Position numbers and translations under genes: made by a program. Under the pieces are notes generated by a model, which did not search any database, was not told the DNA's origin, and saw only the letters and a program-made list of their open reading frames with translations. A stretch of DNA of 8,301 bases, taken from assembly GCA_945898025.1 (NCBI GenBank), contig CAMDGT010000042.1:1-8301 (forward strand), written 5' to 3'. Positions 6,001 through 8,301 of this stretch are shown here, piece after piece. Every line of letters begins with the position of its first letter. The stretch's first letter is position 1. This stretch comes from Rickettsia typhi. Its GTDB lineage: Bacteria > Pseudomonadota > Alphaproteobacteria > Rickettsiales > UBA1997.

Positions 6001-7229
6001 TATGGTTGCCTTACACCCAAATGAGTAATCACCTTCCTCAACTTTTAGTTAAGAGGGCAAAAGGTTCAAAAATTTTTTTAGAAGACGGTAGAGTTTTAAT
6101 TGATGGAGTGGCTTCTTGGTGGTCTGTTGCTCATGGTTATCAAAATAAATATTTAATTCAAGCAATTAATCAGCAACTTAACAATTTAAGTCATATTGCA
6201 ATTGCTGGCTTTGCGGTGGAAACAACCTACAGGCTGGCGATTAGGTTATGCGATTTCGCTAAAATGGATCATGTATTTTTTTCCGATTCTGGTTCTACGG
6301 CAATTGAAGTTGCAATGAAGATGGTATGGCAGTTTTTTATTAATAACAATCAAAAAGAAAAAAAGAAATTTTTATCATTTGCTAATAGTTATCATGGCGA
6401 TACAACTGGCGCAATGTCTCTTGCTGATTTGTCGAGTGGAATGCATCATAAATTTAGTAATTTATTGCTAAATAATTATAACTTACCTTTTCCAAACTCT
6501 AGTAATATTGCAGATTTTGAAAATTTTATCGCTAAAAAACATCAAGAAATAGCAGGAATATTTATTGAGCCTTTAATTCAATGTGCTGGCGGAATGAAGT
6601 TTCACAATCCGCAAATTTTAGAAAAAATTGCCTCAATTGCTAGTGAAAATAATATTTTGTTAGTTGTTGATGAATGTGCTACAGGTTTTTATCGCACAGG
6701 TAAAAAATTTGCAATTAGCCATACCAGCATAAAGCCAGATATTATGGTGCTTGGTAAAGCATTAACAGGAGGAATGTTAACTTTAGCCGCCACTCTCACC
6801 ACTAAAAAAATTTTTGATAGTTTTAAAAGCGATTGCCTTGAAACTAGTTTAAATAAAGCTTTGATGCACGGCCCTACTTTTATGGGCAATCCTTTGGCTT
6901 GCGCTGCCGCTAATGCCTCACTTGACTTGTTTGAAAATTTTGATTATGAAAAAAAAATTAATGAAAATGAGAAATTTCTAAAAAAATCTTTACAAAATTT
7001 AGTAGATTATAAAAATATAAAAGAAGTTAGGGTTCTTGGCTTAATAGCGGTTGTAGAATTTGTTGAAATTTCATGGTTAGAAGTTTTATCAATGAGAAAA
7101 AAAGCTATTGAGTTAGGAGTTTTTCTAAGGCCTTTTGCTAATTGCATTTATTTAATGCCTCCTCTTATTATTAAAAAATCAGAGCTTCAAAAGTTAGTTG
7201 ATGCTATTTATCAAATGTTAAAACCGTAA
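5979..7229 (+). CDS. bioA: Adenosylmethionine-8-amino-7-oxononanoate aminotransferase
   Basis: BioA is a PLP-dependent fold-type I enzyme. It uses S-adenosylmethionine as amino donor to turn 7-keto-8-aminopelargonate into 7,8-diaminopelargonate, the second-last intermediate before dethiobiotin. At 416 residues it is normal length and complete. HLWLPYTQM (7-15) and ASWWSVAHGY (45-54) are BioA signatures and separate it from other class III aminotransferases. SYHGDTTGAMS (137-147) holds the tyrosine that stacks on PLP. DECATGFYRTG (231-241) has Asp231 for the pyridine nitrogen, and LGKALTGG (258-265) has Lys260, the Schiff-base lysine. MHGPTFMGNPLACAAANASL (296-315) and RPFANCIYLMPP (384-395, with substrate-binding Arg384) complete the active site. 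No other bio gene is in the window, so the pathway is either scattered or incomplete. nagZ begins four bases after its stop, implying co-transcription. Confidence 0.96.
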   Translation: MKINQNHLWLPYTQMSNHLPQLLVKRAKGSKIFLEDGRVLIDGVASWWSVAHGYQNKYLIQAINQQLNNLSHIAIAGFAVETTYRLAIRLCDFAKMDHVFFSDSGSTAIEVAMKMVWQFFINNNQKEKKKFLSFANSYHGDTTGAMSLADLSSGMHHKFSNLLLNNYNLPFPNSSNIADFENFIAKKHQEIAGIFIEPLIQCAGGMKFHNPQILEKIASIASENNILLVVDECATGFYRTGKKFAISHTSIKPDIMVLGKALTGGMLTLAATLTTKKIFDSFKSDCLETSLNKALMHGPTFMGNPLACAAANASLDLFENFDYEKKINENEKFLKKSLQNLVDYKNIKEVRVLGLIAVVEFVEISWLEVLSMRKKAIELGVFLRPFANCIYLMPPLIIKKSELQKLVDAIYQMLKP

Positions 7230-7233
7230 ATTT

Positions 7234-8193
7234 ATGAATATTTTAAACGAAATCGCTAATAATCGTAAGGCTTGTAAACCAGTAATATATGGCATTTCTT
7301 CAACATTTATTACCGAAGAAGAAAAGATATTTTTTAGTAAAAACGGAGCTTTAGGTTTTATTTTATTTGCAAGAAATATTGATAGTCCACAACAATTAAA
7401 AAAACTTACCAGCGATTTAAGAGAGTTGATGGAGGGTGAGGTTTTGATATTAATAGATCAAGAAGGCGGAAGGGTTTCCAGAATGCAACCCCCGCACTGG
7501 TTTGAGTATCCTAGTGGTTCATATTTTGCAAATTTATATCAAAATAATCCAACTTTAGCAATGAATGAAATTTTTTCTAATTTTCAAAAAATTGCTGATA
7601 ATTTGGTTGATATGGGTATTAATGTTAATTGTGCTCCATTGCTTGATGTAGCCTGCGATATTACTCATCAAGTAATTGGAGACAGGGCACTTGGAGAGAA
7701 CCCCTTACAAATTATTACTTTAGCTCAAAAGGTTTGTGAAGCCTTATTATCAAAATATGTTTATCCAGTAATTAAACATATTCCAGGGCATGGTAGAGGT
7801 ATGTCAGATAGTCATCATGAACTTCCTATTGTTAATGCTAGTTTAGAGGAATTGCAAAAAATTGATTTTGCTCCTTTTGTTGCTTTAAGGCAACAAAAAT
7901 TTGCCATGACTGCTCATATTTTATACACTGCAATTGATAAAGTTAATTGTGCGACAATTTCTAGAGTTGCGATTGATTTAATTAGAAATCAAATTGGCTT
8001 TAAAAATATTTTAATGACTGACGATTTATCAATGAAGGCTCTTAAAGGTAGCTTTTCTGAAAGAACCAAAATGGCATTGCAAGCAGGTTGCGATATTATC
8101 TTGCATTGCAACGGAAATTTAAATGAAATGCAGACTATAAATCAAGAATTACCAACGATAGACGATTCTTTAAAGATAAAGCTTTTAGACTAG
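7234..8193 (+). CDS. nagZ: Beta-N-acetylhexosaminidase, GH3 family
   Basis: NagZ is a cytoplasmic glycosidase. It removes N-acetylglucosamine from GlcNAc-1,6-anhydroMurNAc muropeptides during peptidoglycan recycling. Conserved blocks appear in order: GFILFARNI (41-49), LIDQEGGRVSRMQPP (73-87), and VIKHIPGHGRGMSDSHHELP (179-198) with the Lys-His substrate-binding pair (181-182) and the Asp-His catalytic dyad (Asp192, His194). Next come AMTAHILY (224-231) and LMTDDLSMKAL (260-270), where Asp263 should be the nucleophile, then AGCDIILHCNGN (284-295). At 319 residues it is about 20 shorter than many homologues, missing only a variable tail; all catalytic elements remain. It starts four bases after bioA, so the two are probably one transcript. 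In many alphaproteobacteria nagZ is followed by scpA and scpB; here 108 non-coding bases follow to the window edge. Its presence suggests the organism makes and turns over at least some peptidoglycan. Confidence 0.96.
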   Translation: MNILNEIANNRKACKPVIYGISSTFITEEEKIFFSKNGALGFILFARNIDSPQQLKKLTSDLRELMEGEVLILIDQEGGRVSRMQPPHWFEYPSGSYFANLYQNNPTLAMNEIFSNFQKIADNLVDMGINVNCAPLLDVACDITHQVIGDRALGENPLQIITLAQKVCEALLSKYVYPVIKHIPGHGRGMSDSHHELPIVNASLEELQKIDFAPFVALRQQKFAMTAHILYTAIDKVNCATISRVAIDLIRNQIGFKNILMTDDLSMKALKGSFSERTKMALQAGCDIILHCNGNLNEMQTINQELPTIDDSLKIKLLD

Positions 8194-8301
8194 ACTCATA
8201 CCAAATCCCATCTTTAAAGTTTTGAAAAATATTAAAATTCTAACTTCATATTTTTGGCTAAAAATCTCTAAAAAGCCTTAGCTGTATGGATATACAGCTT
8301 C
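8194..8301. other. Non-coding tail after nagZ
   Basis: This AT-rich stretch has no credible coding frame. Its last part holds the 13-mer CTAAAAAGCCTTA (8268-8280), which also occurs at 2499-2511, and a perfect hairpin listed separately. It may be the trailer of the nagZ transcript or the edge of a repeat that continues beyond the window. Confidence 0.5.
8280..8299 (+). terminator. Possible terminator hairpin after nagZ, cut by the window edge
   Basis: AGCTGTAT (8280-8287) and ATACAGCT (8292-8299) form a perfect 8-bp stem with a GGAT loop, 86 bases after the nagZ stop. Only TTC is visible after it, so a T-run cannot be confirmed. It could instead be half of a mobile-element end or a dispersed repeat. 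Confidence 0.4.

Overview
The window is AT-rich DNA from what looks like an alphaproteobacterium of the Rickettsiales or a close relative. Three things suggest this: tRNA-Glu has the alphaproteobacterial form with an encoded CCA; the MlaE permease and the alanyl-tRNA synthetase segment read very much like Rickettsia proteins from memory; and most genes lack a clear Shine-Dalgarno sequence. No search was run, so the placement is an inference.

Layout. Positions 1-593 hold the 3' part of a beta-class DNA methyltransferase gene that begins before the window. It converges on ccoG (2052-631, minus strand), which encodes the membrane iron-sulfur protein needed to assemble cbb3 cytochrome oxidase. 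A short AT-rich divergent region (2053-2195) separates ccoG from a tRNA-Glu(UUC) gene (2196-2270). It carries a direct repeat built around TTGCAA that could serve as a shared -35 element. After a 273-base spacer with no convincing gene comes mlaE (2544-3317), the permease of the Mla phospholipid transporter. Twelve bases after its stop is a long open frame (3330-5174) encoding only the C-terminal part of alanyl-tRNA synthetase. A lineage-specific hypothetical protein with one membrane segment follows (5263-5952), then bioA (biotin synthesis, 5979-7229) and nagZ (peptidoglycan recycling, 7234-8193) in a tight same-strand run. The last 108 bases are non-coding and end in a perfect hairpin cut by the window edge.

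The genes do not form one pathway. They look like scattered housekeeping genes of a reduced, rearranged genome. The most important observation is that the alaS frame is open and well conserved from the tRNA-recognition region through the editing and C-Ala domains, but has no class II catalytic core. The sequence immediately upstream is an intact mlaE. This is either a split alanyl-tRNA synthetase, a recent rearrangement relic, a free-standing editing factor, or an assembly junction. The window alone cannot decide between these.
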